Shown here: positions 36,200 through 44,770 of the stretch, piece after piece | Position numbering within the stretch: the stretch's first letter is position 1 | Layout: each line of letters opens with the position of its first letter | Origin: CAVVSQ01 sp963848825 | GTDB taxonomy: Bacteria; Planctomycetota; Planctomycetia; Gemmatales; Gemmataceae | Assembly: GCA_963848825.1 (NCBI GenBank) | Contig: CAWKFA010000010.1 | Location: forward strand, 186,001 to 250,000 | Length of the DNA stretch: 64,000 nt | Direction of reading: 5' to 3' | Notes under the pieces: model-generated | Database searches by the model: none | The model's input: the letters and a program-made list of their open reading frames with translations, nothing else | What the model was told of the DNA's origin: nothing | Program-made: the position numbers and the translations under genes

Positions 36200-36227
36200 T
36201 CTGACTTTCCTCCGCACTTCTTGGTAG

Positions 36228-39023
36228 TCAATTCTTCTTTTCGAGATCGTCCGCCAACTTTTGATGGGTCCTGGCATTTTTCTGATCATTCATTTGTCGG
36301 TAGACATCGCTTAGCTGGCGATGGGCGCGAACATATTGTGGATCGATCCTCACTGCGTGGAGGAGCGCCTCGGCGGCCATGGGGTACTTGGCTTGCAGAA
36401 AGTAGGCGTTGCCCAGGTTGAGCCAGGCCTCTTTGTATTTGGGCTGCAGTTCCGTGGCCTTTTTAAGGTCCAGGGCGCCATTTTCCAGGTCTCCACCGTT
36501 GACGCGCAACTTGCCACGCTGGTTCCACCATTGCGCCCGGCTGCCGTCCAGTTTGAGCGCGGTGGTATAATCCTCGACCGCCCGCTGGGTGTTGTTCTTC
36601 ACTTGCCAGACATTTCCCCGCTGGGCAAATAGAAACGCTTGCTGATCGTCCAGCGCGATCGCCTTGTCAAAATCGGCCAGGGCATCGTCCCAGTGCTTGA
36701 GGCTCACCTCGGCGATGGCGCGATTGCCGTAAGGAAACACGAGGTGCGGTTGCAGGCGAATGGCCACGGTGAAGTCCTTGATAGCGGCTTCGTAATCCCG
36801 GCTGGAGGTTAACGCGACGCCGCGGGCGTTGTATTCCAGGGCCCAATCGGGATCGAGATCGAGTGCCCTGGCGAAGTCCTTCATCGCCGAGGCATAATCT
36901 TTCGTGGCCGCCTCGATCTTGGCCAGGCTTGAATAAGCGGTGGCGGTGAGGCTATCCAGCTTCAGCGCGGCGTGGCATTCCGCCAGGGCGTCGTCATATT
37001 GCTTCATGTGAAAATAGGTTTCGGCGCGCTGGAGATAAAGCTCGAGAAAGTCCGGCATCGTCGCCTGGGCACGCTGGAATTCCACCAGCGCGGCGGGGTA
37101 GTCGTTTTTCTCCAGCAAGGCGGACCCGGCCAGGTAGTCAGCCGCACCCTGGACTGGTACCGTTACAGGCCAGCCGAGGTCCCCCTGCCCTTCGGCCAAC
37201 ACCGGAACCTGCTCGCCACCGCGGATCGCGTCGGCGACGACCTTGGTGACCGCTGGCCGTAGGTAGTCGATCAAGGTGATCGGTGTCACGGTTGGCCTGG
37301 CGGCGTCACCCAGGAGGCCCTGGACAAGCACCTGGCAAAAAGCACTGTGGCGGGTGACGGAATGCTCGTAACTGGTTTGACCCTTGCCGCAGGCGTAGAG
37401 AATCGCCATTCCCGGAGGCGGCGGCACATCCCAGGTGCGTGCCCGCGCTGTCGGGTTATCGCTCGTCCAGTCCCGCCGCCAGCAGTCGAGGATCAGCAGT
37501 TTTTTGGAAGATGGAGACGCGGCAAGGATATTCACCACGTCGCTGAGCGCGATCAGCGTGCCCGCATCGGCGCGATCGCTGCCCGCGGGACAGAAATAGG
37601 CGCCGTCCTGGCCAGGCACTTCCACGGCATGCCCCACAAGTACGACGACAAGGACATCCGCGGGCGTACTGACCGATTGCAGCTTGCGCAGCCGCTCGCG
37701 GATGATGGCGGCCGAAGGCCGTGCTTCGGGAAGACTCTGGCCGCGCGTCTGCGTCAGCACGGTTATCTTGTCGGGCTGATAGCCGCCGACACGTAAAGTC
37801 CGCGCCAGCGTTTCGACGTCCGGCTCCGCATGCACATAGGAAGGCAGAGCCGGCGTGCCCTGACGAACGCCAATCAACAGCGCATATTTTTCCTCCTTGA
37901 GCGGCGGCTTGGGTAGCTTGGCCTCCTCCGTCTTGATGGGGTCCTTCTTGGGGTCGATCGATTTGGGAGAGTCATCCTTTTTCGGAATATCTTTGAGCGG
38001 AAATACCGGAATATCTTTGGGATCAACTTTCGGCGGAGTATCCTTCGGTGGCGCGTCCTTGGGTGGAATGTCTTTCGGCGGCGTGTCCTTTGGCGGGGCA
38101 TCCTTGGGAGGCGAGTCTTTGGCCGACTCTTCTTTGGATCTTCCTTAACCGGGATATCCTTGATCGGAATATCCGGGACGGGGTCGCCCTTCTTTGGATC
38201 AACCTTGCTCAGGTCAGGCGTTTTTGGCGGCGGCTGCACGGCTAAAGGCCCGTCGCCTTTGGTCTTGTCAGGGTCGAATTTGGTCGGATGGTGCCTTTGT
38301 TTTGCCTGTGGAAGCGACAGTTGTGGGTTTCCCCTTGTCATCCGTCGGCCCATTGACCGCCACGTAGACAAAGTAAGCCGGGATCAGAACCAGCGCGAGC
38401 AGGGTGGCCCCTATCAACACCCGCCGCGCCGTTGTCCCGCCTCGCGAAGGCGGCTTGCCGCCATGAATCAGGTCGTGCAGAGCGGCTGCGGCCGTGGGAT
38501 AACGTTCCTTGACGTTTTTTTTGAGGAGCTGATCGAGAACCATGGCCAGGCCTGCCGACACTCCGGGGACGAGTTCGCTTACGGGCGGCAGGTTCAATTC
38601 GGGCGTGGCGTGCCAGCGCATCCAGGCGATTTCAACATCGATATCTTCTGGGCCGACGCCTGGAAAGAGACTGTTGAAAGCGGGCCCTTTCAGCAATTCG
38701 AGGGCAGTGAACCCCAAAGCATAGAGATCGGCCCCGCGGCCGACTTTGCCAAAATCCGAACGCAACAGCTCGGGGGCCAGATACTTGGCGGGTGCCGATT
38801 GCGGGCTCATGCCGCTGCTGGAACCGCCGACGGCATCGCCAAGATGATAGTTGCCGCGCGCGTCCCGATGAAGATTGGCGGGCCGGATGGCCCCATGAAT
38901 TCGATTGCTATTATGCAGTTTTTCCAGGGCGGCCAGGACCTGGCTCAGGATGTCACGCACCTGGTCCTCGGTGAGAGGGCCCAGCGCGATTTGGCCATCC
39001 AAACTACCTTCCTTGAGTTTCAT
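36228..39023 (-). CDS. Pseudokinase-TM-caspase-TPR fusion protein, two frameshifts
   Basis: About 930 codons in three joined frames (shifts at about 38290 and 38142). It starts at MKLKEGSLDG (ATG 39023, 14 bases after the sigma stop). A kinase C-lobe follows with no glycine loop or ATP lysine. The catalytic HRD-K is replaced by HGAIR and DFG by GDA, so it should be inactive. A transmembrane helix (VLIGATLLALVLIPAYFVYVA, about 38360-38430) and a PPKD-repeat linker (38026-38115) lead to the caspase domain. That domain opens with KYALLIGVRQG, with His in VLVGHAVEV and Cys in LLILDCWRRDW. About nine TPR units (37090-36230) end the protein. Predicted topology: pseudokinase on one side of the membrane, caspase-TPR on the other. 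It is probably co-transcribed with the sigma gene. A longer start at 39065 would overlap that gene. Confidence 0.78.
38026..38115 (-). repeat. 15-bp tandem repeat encoding a PPKD linker
   Basis: Six 15-base units encode (K-D-x-P-P) repeats (PPKDAPPKDTPPKDIPPKDA). They form a charged, extended linker between the transmembrane helix and caspase domain of the fusion protein. Low complexity here may also have promoted the nearby frame error at about 38142. Confidence 0.85.
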
Positions 39024-39036
39024 GATGTTGCAGTTC

Positions 39037-39643
39037 TCAAGTTTCCGGCAGTCCGTTCCCCACAAGCTTATCTAGTTTCAGACAGGCGGATTGCCAGCGA
39101 CGCCGAATGGTCCGTTCGCTGGTCTGAAATAGCTCGGCAATGCGGGCCTGCGTCCAGCCATGATAAAACACGAGCCCAATGACTTCTCGTTCCTCCGCGG
39201 GCAAATTGCTGACCGCCTGGTGAAAGTCGTACCACCGATCCAGGTTGTCGCCCGACTCTGCCCCATCCACCACTACCACATCCCGCAGGATGGAGTCTCC
39301 ATGAGTGGCCAGATTATCACCCGGCCTCTTCGCGCTGCGGTAATGGCGAGCCAAATCCAACAATTCACGGCGTATCTGCTCGGCGGCCAGGCCAAAAAAG
39401 TCGCGCGTGCTCGCCGGCTTGATGGCTTGTATGGCACGCAGCAGGCGTACCAGGGCATTCTGCAAAACGTCGCCGGTCTCCTCCCAGCGCCTCACGGCGG
39501 GGAACCGCTGCAACATCTTGCGCCAGCCTTTCCAGGTTGCCGCACACCGCGCGCACCAACTCATCCTGCGCGCCATTGTCCCCGCTCCGCATGCGATCAA
39601 TCAGCTGGTGCAACTGGCCCGTTTGAAATTCCATCTCAACCAT
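39037..39643 (-). CDS. ECF-type sigma factor, one frameshift
   Basis: About 202 codons. The N-terminus MVEMEFQTGQLHQLIDRMRS is read from ATG 39643 and continues after a shift at about 39520 into RFPAVRRWEETGDVLQNALVRLLRAI (region 2) and EQIRRELLDLARHYR. Region 4 is NLPAEEREVIGLVFYHGWTQARIAELFQTSERTIRRRWQSACLKL, with a clear helix-turn-helix. The pattern fits the planctomycete ECF groups. Its stop is 14 bases before the start of the pseudokinase-caspase gene, so it probably controls or is co-expressed with that gene. No anti-sigma zinc finger is next to it; the pseudokinase may do that job, which is inference. Confidence 0.82.
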
Positions 39644-39647
39644 TATA
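39642..39647 (-). promoter_or_regulatory. Perfect -10 box overlapping the annotated sigma start
   Basis: TATAAT occupies 39647-39642 on the minus strand, so its last two bases fall inside the ATG at 39643. A transcript from it would begin near 39635, at the in-frame second ATG (39634, MEFQTG). That would be a leaderless message. No good -35 box is seen. Confidence 0.3.
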
Positions 39648-39748
39648 CTTTACCTGGGCCAGGCGCTGCACTCCCAGTCTACTTGCCCTGGCGTGGGCGC
39701 TCGCGCAGCGTGCCTATCTCCGGCACGTCGGGCATCCGCTTGTTAATT

Positions 39749-40341
39749 TCAAGTGATCTTGCAGGCCTCGTCGAAGTCCAGGCGCGGGCTGCGTGGAAAT
39801 AACTTGGCCGGGTCGCCGTGACCGAGATTGCACAGGAAGTTCGATTTCACGCTGGTGCCCGCGAAAAACGCCGCATCGACTTGCGCATTGTTAAAGCCGG
39901 ACATTGGCCCACAATCCAGACCGACGGCCCGCGCCGCCAGCATGAAGTAGGCCCCCTGCAACGAGGAATTCCGCAGGGCCACATATTCGAGCACGTTCTC
40001 CGGCAGGTCCTTGAACCACGCCCTGGCGTCCACGTGCGGAAAGAGCTGGGGGAGTTTGTCGTAAAACTTGATGTCCATGCCGATGATGGCGGTGACCGGC
40101 GCGCCATGGTCTTGGCGACGTTGCCGGCATCAAGGGCGGGCTTCAGTTTTTCCTTCGCTGCCGAGGATTTGGCGAAAACGATGCGCATGGGGCAGATGTT
40201 GGCGGAGGTGGCCCCCATCTTGGCGAGGTCGTAAGCCTGCCGCAGCAATGCGTCGTCTACCGGCAGGTCGAGCCACGCCGAATGGGTGCGTGCTTGCCGC
40301 CAGATCAGGTCCTGTCCTTGCTCGCTAAGCAATTTGCTCAT
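39749..40341 (-). CDS. rutE: Nitroreductase-family flavoprotein, RutE-like (malonic semialdehyde reductase type), one frameshift
   Basis: About 197 codons, the length of RutE. It follows RutE closely: ARTHSAWLDLPVDDALLRQAYDL, MGATSANICPMRIVF, KEKLKPALDAGNVAKTM, YDKLPQLFPHVDARAWF, LRNSSLQGAYFMLAARAVGLD, GPMSGFNNAQVDAAFF and RLDFDEACKI. The frame changes at about 40095; adding one G restores MAAPVTAIIGMDIKFYD. RutE reduces malonic semialdehyde (a toxic product of uracil breakdown) with an FMN cofactor and NADH. No other rut genes are in the window, so the exact substrate is uncertain and the symbol means family resemblance. It follows the hydrolase gene by 66 bases on the same strand. Confidence 0.8.
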
Positions 40342-40407
40342 GATATATCGTCCTCTCCTTGAGCATTACGATTGGTTGTCGATGCGCACCTACCTCCGGT
40401 ACGCCCA

Positions 40408-41229
40408 TCAAGCTTTGATGAATGCCAGGAGGTCGGCGTTGACTTCCTCTTTTTGCACGGAGCACAGGCCGTGCGAGCCGCCCTTGTAGACTTTGAGCTC
40501 GGCACCCTTGATCAATTTCGAAGTGGGCAGGGCGGAACTTGCCAGCGGTACCGTCTGATCGTCATCACCGTGTATTATCAGCGTGGGAACGTCAAACTTC
40601 TTGAGGTCGCTGGTAAAATCGGTCTCCGAGAAAGCCCTGATGCAATCAAAGACGTTCTTGAGGCCGGCGTGCATCCCCTGCATCCAAAACCAATCACGCA
40701 ACCCCTGGCTGACCTTGGAGCCGAACCGATTGGCGCCGTAGAACGGCTTGCTAAAGTCCTGGAAAAACTGGGAACGATCGGCGAGCACAGCGGCGCGCAT
40801 CTTGTCGAACTCCGCCATGGGCAGGCCGTCCGGGTTTGCCGGCGTCTTGAGCATGAGCGGGGTGACCGCGCCAATAAGCACCGCCTTGCCGACGCGCCTC
40901 GTGCCGTGGCGCCCGATGTAGCGCGCGACTTCGCCGCCACCCGTGGAATGACCGATCAATACCGCCTTGTCGAGGTTCAGCGCTTCTACGAGCGCCGCGA
41001 GGTCGTCGGCATAGGTGTCCATATCGTTGCCGTTCCAGGGTTGGCAGGAGCGGCCGTGACCGCGCCGGTCATGGGCAACGCAGCGATAGCCCTGGCTCGC
41101 CAAAAACAGCATTTGATCTTCCCAGGCATCACTGCTGAGCGGCCAGCCGTGGCTGAAGACAATGGGACGGCCGGTGCCCCAATCCTTGTAATAAACCCGC
41201 GTGCCGTCTTTCATCGCGATCCTGGGCAT
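40408..41229 (-). CDS. Alpha/beta hydrolase, non-heme chloroperoxidase/esterase type
   Basis: An intact 273-residue protein, the usual length. FSHGWPLSS (residues about 25-33) is the oxyanion segment. Ser95 lies in the nucleophile elbow IGHSTGGG. The acid is in HGDDDQTVP (222-224), and His253 is in GGSHGL. DRRGHGRS and the general layout match the cofactor-free haloperoxidase/esterase group (CpoL, arylesterase). These enzymes hydrolyse esters and can show perhydrolase activity; the natural substrate is not known. It is transcribed toward the RutE-like gene and divergently from the EmrA-type gene across 163 bases. Confidence 0.88.
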   Translation of the reverse strand: MPRIAMKDGTRVYYKDWGTGRPIVFSHGWPLSSDAWEDQMLFLASQGYRCVAHDRRGHGRSCQPWNGNDMDTYADDLAALVEALNLDKAVLIGHSTGGGEVARYIGRHGTRRVGKAVLIGAVTPLMLKTPANPDGLPMAEFDKMRAAVLADRSQFFQDFSKPFYGANRFGSKVSQGLRDWFWMQGMHAGLKNVFDCIRAFSETDFTSDLKKFDVPTLIIHGDDDQTVPLASSALPTSKLIKGAELKVYKGGSHGLCSVQKEEVNADLLAFIKA

Positions 41230-41392
41230 AGCTTTTCTCCTTATAAAGGAAACATTGTCCGCGAATGTGCAGCCAATACTATGACATTTGGACGGTTGCT
41301 TCTCTCCAAGTTTGGAAGTTGGCCGGCGGTCTTATTGTAGGGGCTGTCGGAAGGCCGTAGCGTCATCTTAATTATGTGGCGGTGCCCAGCCA

Positions 41393-42922
41393 ATGAATTT
41401 GGAAGCCAGACCACCCGGCGCGAACAACCCACCCGACCCATTGCCCCCCTCGGCTCCCCTGGCAGGCTCCACCGCGGCCGCCGTTGTCGCCCACCCGGTT
41501 GCACCCCAACGCCTATCCAGCAGAAAAAAGCTGGTCATTGCCGGGCTGGGGATCCTCGTGCTCGCGGCCGCCTGTTACGTCGGCATTCCCATGCTTCGGC
41601 TATCTTTCAATACCGTGTCCACGGACGACGCCTACATCAATGGCCACGTCACCTTCGTAGCGGCACGGGTGGCCGGCCAGGTGGTCAAGGTTATCGTCGA
41701 TGATAACAATCGCGTGCGCAAGGGGGATTTGCTCGTCCAGCTCGACAAGGAGCCTTATCAGGTGCAAGTGGACCTGAAGGAGGCATTCGTCGCGGCGGCG
41801 GTGGCGGACTTGGCGGTCGCCACGGCCCAGGTGCACGCGAATGTGGCCCAGGCGCGCAGCGGTCGTTTCAAGCTCGAACATGCCGTGGAAGATGTGAACA
41901 ATCATGTTGCCCAGTTGCGGGCCAACGTCGCCAGTCTCGATAGCGACTTCGCCGTGCGCGACCGCGCCAAGAAAGACCTGGAACGCGTGCAGATCTTGAT
42001 GAAGACTCCCGGTGCCGCCACGCCGCAGGAGCTTGATCTCAAGTTGCAAGAATACCAGGTCGCCAAGGCCAGGGTCCGCCAGTCACTCGAGGGCGTTTAC
42101 CAAACGCGCGCCAGCCTGGGCCTGGCCAATCAGCCCGTCGATGCCGACGCCGTGAGCGCGGCCCCCAAAAGTCTTGCCGAGGTTCCCGCCGACCTCGATC
42201 AAACCTTTTCCACCGTACGCCAGGCCGCGGCGGACCTGATGCAAGCGGCGGCACCCCTGGGCGTCGTGCCCAGCTCGTTCGATCTAACGCCCAAGAAGAT
42301 TTTGGAGGAGTTTCTCAAGCGTGATCGCGAAGGCAATATCGATCGCATCTATGACGACATCATCAAGAAGGCGCCGGCTATTCAGCAAGCCAGGGCCAAG
42401 GAATTGCAAGCGCGGCGCGACCTGGAACAGGCCAAGCTCAATCTGAGCTACTGCGACGTTCGCGCCGAAATCGATGGTGTGGTCACACGGCGCAATGTCA
42501 ACCCGGGCAATAACGTCCAGGCCGGCCAAAGCTTGATGACGATCCGTTCTCTCACGGAAATCTGGGTAGATGCCAACTTCAAGGAAACCCAACTCGCCAA
42601 CCTGCGCATCGGTCAGCGTGCCAAGATCGAGGTTGACATGTATGGCAGCAGGCAGGAATACGAAGGCCGTATCACCGGGTTCACCATGGGCACCGGCCAA
42701 ACGCTGGCGCTGCTACCCGCCCAAAATGCCACGGGCAACTTCGTCAAGATTGTGCAGCGCCTTCCCGTAAAAATCGACTTCAGCGACTACGATCCTGCAC
42801 GGAAGCCGCTCTTCATCGGCCTCTCCGTCACGCCTTATGTCTACATCAACGAGCCGGCCGTCGGCAACGACCCTGGCAAGGGCACGTTTTTGCAGCCCAG
42901 CCCATCGACCGGGAGCAAGTGA
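41393..42922 (+). CDS. EmrA/HlyD-type membrane fusion protein of a drug efflux system
   Basis: An intact 509-residue protein. One transmembrane anchor (KKLVIAGLGILVLAAACYVG, about 44-64) follows a Pro-rich cytoplasmic start. The first lipoyl half is STDDAYINGHVTFVAARVAGQVVKV, then long coiled coils (about 110-330), the second lipoyl half (CDVRAEIDGVVTRRNVNPGN) and a beta barrel (WVDANFKETQLANLRIGQRAK). This STDDAYxxG...NFKETQ signature is typical of EmrA. The coiled-coil region is longer than in the E. coli protein, as in several planctomycete relatives. Its stop overlaps the next ATG (ATGA), so it forms a translationally coupled pair with the transporter. It would link an inner-membrane pump to the outer envelope. 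Confidence 0.9.
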   Translation: MNLEARPPGANNPPDPLPPSAPLAGSTAAAVVAHPVAPQRLSSRKKLVIAGLGILVLAAACYVGIPMLRLSFNTVSTDDAYINGHVTFVAARVAGQVVKVIVDDNNRVRKGDLLVQLDKEPYQVQVDLKEAFVAAAVADLAVATAQVHANVAQARSGRFKLEHAVEDVNNHVAQLRANVASLDSDFAVRDRAKKDLERVQILMKTPGAATPQELDLKLQEYQVAKARVRQSLEGVYQTRASLGLANQPVDADAVSAAPKSLAEVPADLDQTFSTVRQAAADLMQAAAPLGVVPSSFDLTPKKILEEFLKRDREGNIDRIYDDIIKKAPAIQQARAKELQARRDLEQAKLNLSYCDVRAEIDGVVTRRNVNPGNNVQAGQSLMTIRSLTEIWVDANFKETQLANLRIGQRAKIEVDMYGSRQEYEGRITGFTMGTGQTLALLPAQNATGNFVKIVQRLPVKIDFSDYDPARKPLFIGLSVTPYVYINEPAVGNDPGKGTFLQPSPSTGSK

Positions 42923-44551
42923 TGACCACGGCCCCTGCCCTGGCGGCCGCCAGCCGGCCTGGCCGTCAATCCCTGGATTGTTGCCGGTGCCGTCATCCTT
43001 CCCACCTTCATGGAGGTGCTCGACACTACCATCGCCAATGTCGCGCTGCGCTATATCGCCGGCGGACTTTCGGCCGCCGTTACGGATAGCGAATGGGTCA
43101 TCACCAGCTACCTGGCCGCCAATGCCGTGGTGCTGCCCATCAGCGGCTGGCTATCGGCCCATTTGGGCCGGCGCAACTACTTTCTGTTGTCGATCGGCGT
43201 TTTCACGCTCGCCTCGGCCATGTGCGGCCTGGCGACGAGCCTCGGACAGATCATTTTATTTCGCATTATCCAGGGCCTGGCCGGTGGCGGCCTGCAGCCG
43301 AGCAGCCAGGGGGTTTTGCTCGACAGCTTTCCCCCTGAAAAACAGGGGTCCGCGCAGACCATGTTCGGCCTTGCCGCAGTCATCGCGCCGATCGTGGGGC
43401 CGACCCTGGGTGGTTGGCTGTGCGTCAATTATGACTGGCGTTGGATCTTTCTCATCAATGTTCCGGTGGGCATCCTGGCATTTGTACTGGCATATTTCCT
43501 GGTTGAAGATCCAGAGTACCTCAAGCGCGATCGCGCCGAGCTCAGACGTAAACCGCTGAATTTCGACTATATCGGCCTGGGCATTCTCGTACTCGTCATG
43601 TCCTCCTGGGAAGTCATCTTGAGCAAGGGCCAGGAATGGGACTGGCTCGGCGATCCCTTCGGACGCATTCAGGGCCTCGTCCTGCTTTTCGTGGTGGGAC
43701 TGGCATTGCTGATTATCTGGGAGATGTGCAGTGCCAACCCCATCGTCAACTTTCGCGTGCTCGGCGAGCGCAACCTCGCCATTTGCTGCATCATTCTGTT
43801 CTGTGCTTTTGCCGTCCTTTATGGCGCGAGCGTCTCGCTGCCCGCCATGTTGCAGTCCCTGTTCGGCTACGATGCCTTGCACGCCGGCCTGGTGTTGTCG
43901 CCTGGCGGCATTACGTCCATTGCCGCCCTGCTCGTCGCCGGCTTTCTCCTGGGGCGCCACGTGGATGCCCGCTGGCTCATCGCCGCGGGCTTGGCGGTCA
44001 TCGCCGGCGCCAACTGGTGGATGTCCCGGCTCAATCTCGACGTCAGTCCCGCGCAGATTATTGGACCGCGCATGATGTTAACGGGCGGGCTCGGCCTCAT
44101 TTTCGCCCCCATCAGCGTCGCGGCCTATAAATACACCCCCGTTCATCTCCGCGGCGCGGCCATCGGCCTGGCCAGCCTGCTGCGCAACGAAGGGGGCAGC
44201 GTGGGCACCTCGATGGCCCAGACTATTCAAGAACGCCGTGAGCAGTTTCACACGGAGCGCCTCGGCGAGTTCATCGACCCCCTGAACCCGGCGGTCACTA
44301 CCTTCATTGAGCAAACCGAGGCCTATTTCATGCAACACTCGGGCGATGCCTCGGCCGCGAAGCAGATGGCTCTGCAAGCGCTGGGCGGCCTGCGGCAGGA
44401 ACAGGCAAGCTCACTCGCCTATTTCGACGTCTTCTGGCTAGCCGCAGTCCTCGGCATTTCCCTGGTAGTCCTGATCGCCTTCATGAAACGCTCAGTAGCC
44501 GAAAAGGGCGCCCCACATAGCGGCCGACTAGCGAACCATCGTCGAAAGTAA
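42922..44551 (+). CDS. DHA2-family MFS drug transporter (EmrB/QacA type), one frameshift near the start
   Basis: About 543 codons and 14 predicted membrane helices. The start at 42922 overlaps the EmrA-type stop. A shift at about 42960 joins MTTAPALAAASRPG to NPWIVAGAVILPTFMEVLDTTIANVAL, the DHA2 helix-1 signature. Motif A is LSAHLGRRNYFLLSIG and motif C is GLAAVIAPIVGPTLGGWL. Later helices end in FWLAAVLGISLVVLIAF. With the preceding gene it makes a proton-driven efflux pump across the inner membrane. Substrates are not predictable. No outer-membrane factor gene is next to it. Confidence 0.88.
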
Positions 44552-44563
44552 GCGCAGCCCCAT

Positions 44564-44770
44564 TCTCGAGCCCGGGCAGGTGAGCACTAGCAAGTAAATG
44601 ACACCCCGTTTTCGGCCCCTGCCGGCTCGCCCGGCAGGTGAGCAAGGTCTGTAGCTAGAAAGCAGACCCACCCCCGCTCACGGCCCCTGCCGGCTCGCCC
44701 GGCAGGTGAGCGAGGTCTGTAGCTAGCAAACACACGCAGCCCCCCTTCTCGACCCCTGCCGACCGGCCCG
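44564..44770. repeat. Tandem 68-bp hairpin repeats after the efflux genes
   Basis: Three to four copies lie at about 44564, 44613, 44681 and 44750, with a period of 68-69 bases between the last three. Each clear unit has CTGCCGG-CTCGC-CCGGCAG, a 7-bp stem hairpin, followed by GGTCTGTAGCTAG. The copies fill the space between the convergent MFS and BNR genes and could act in transcription termination. The end copies are degenerate. Confidence 0.7.

Noticed and set aside
38160..39182. Plus-strand open frame of 340 codons opposite the pseudokinase
   Set aside because: It covers the kinase C-lobe and sigma gene on the other strand and its residues show no domain.
44564..44770. CRISPR array
   Set aside because: There are only three or four units, with no distinct spacers, and no cas gene is in the window.
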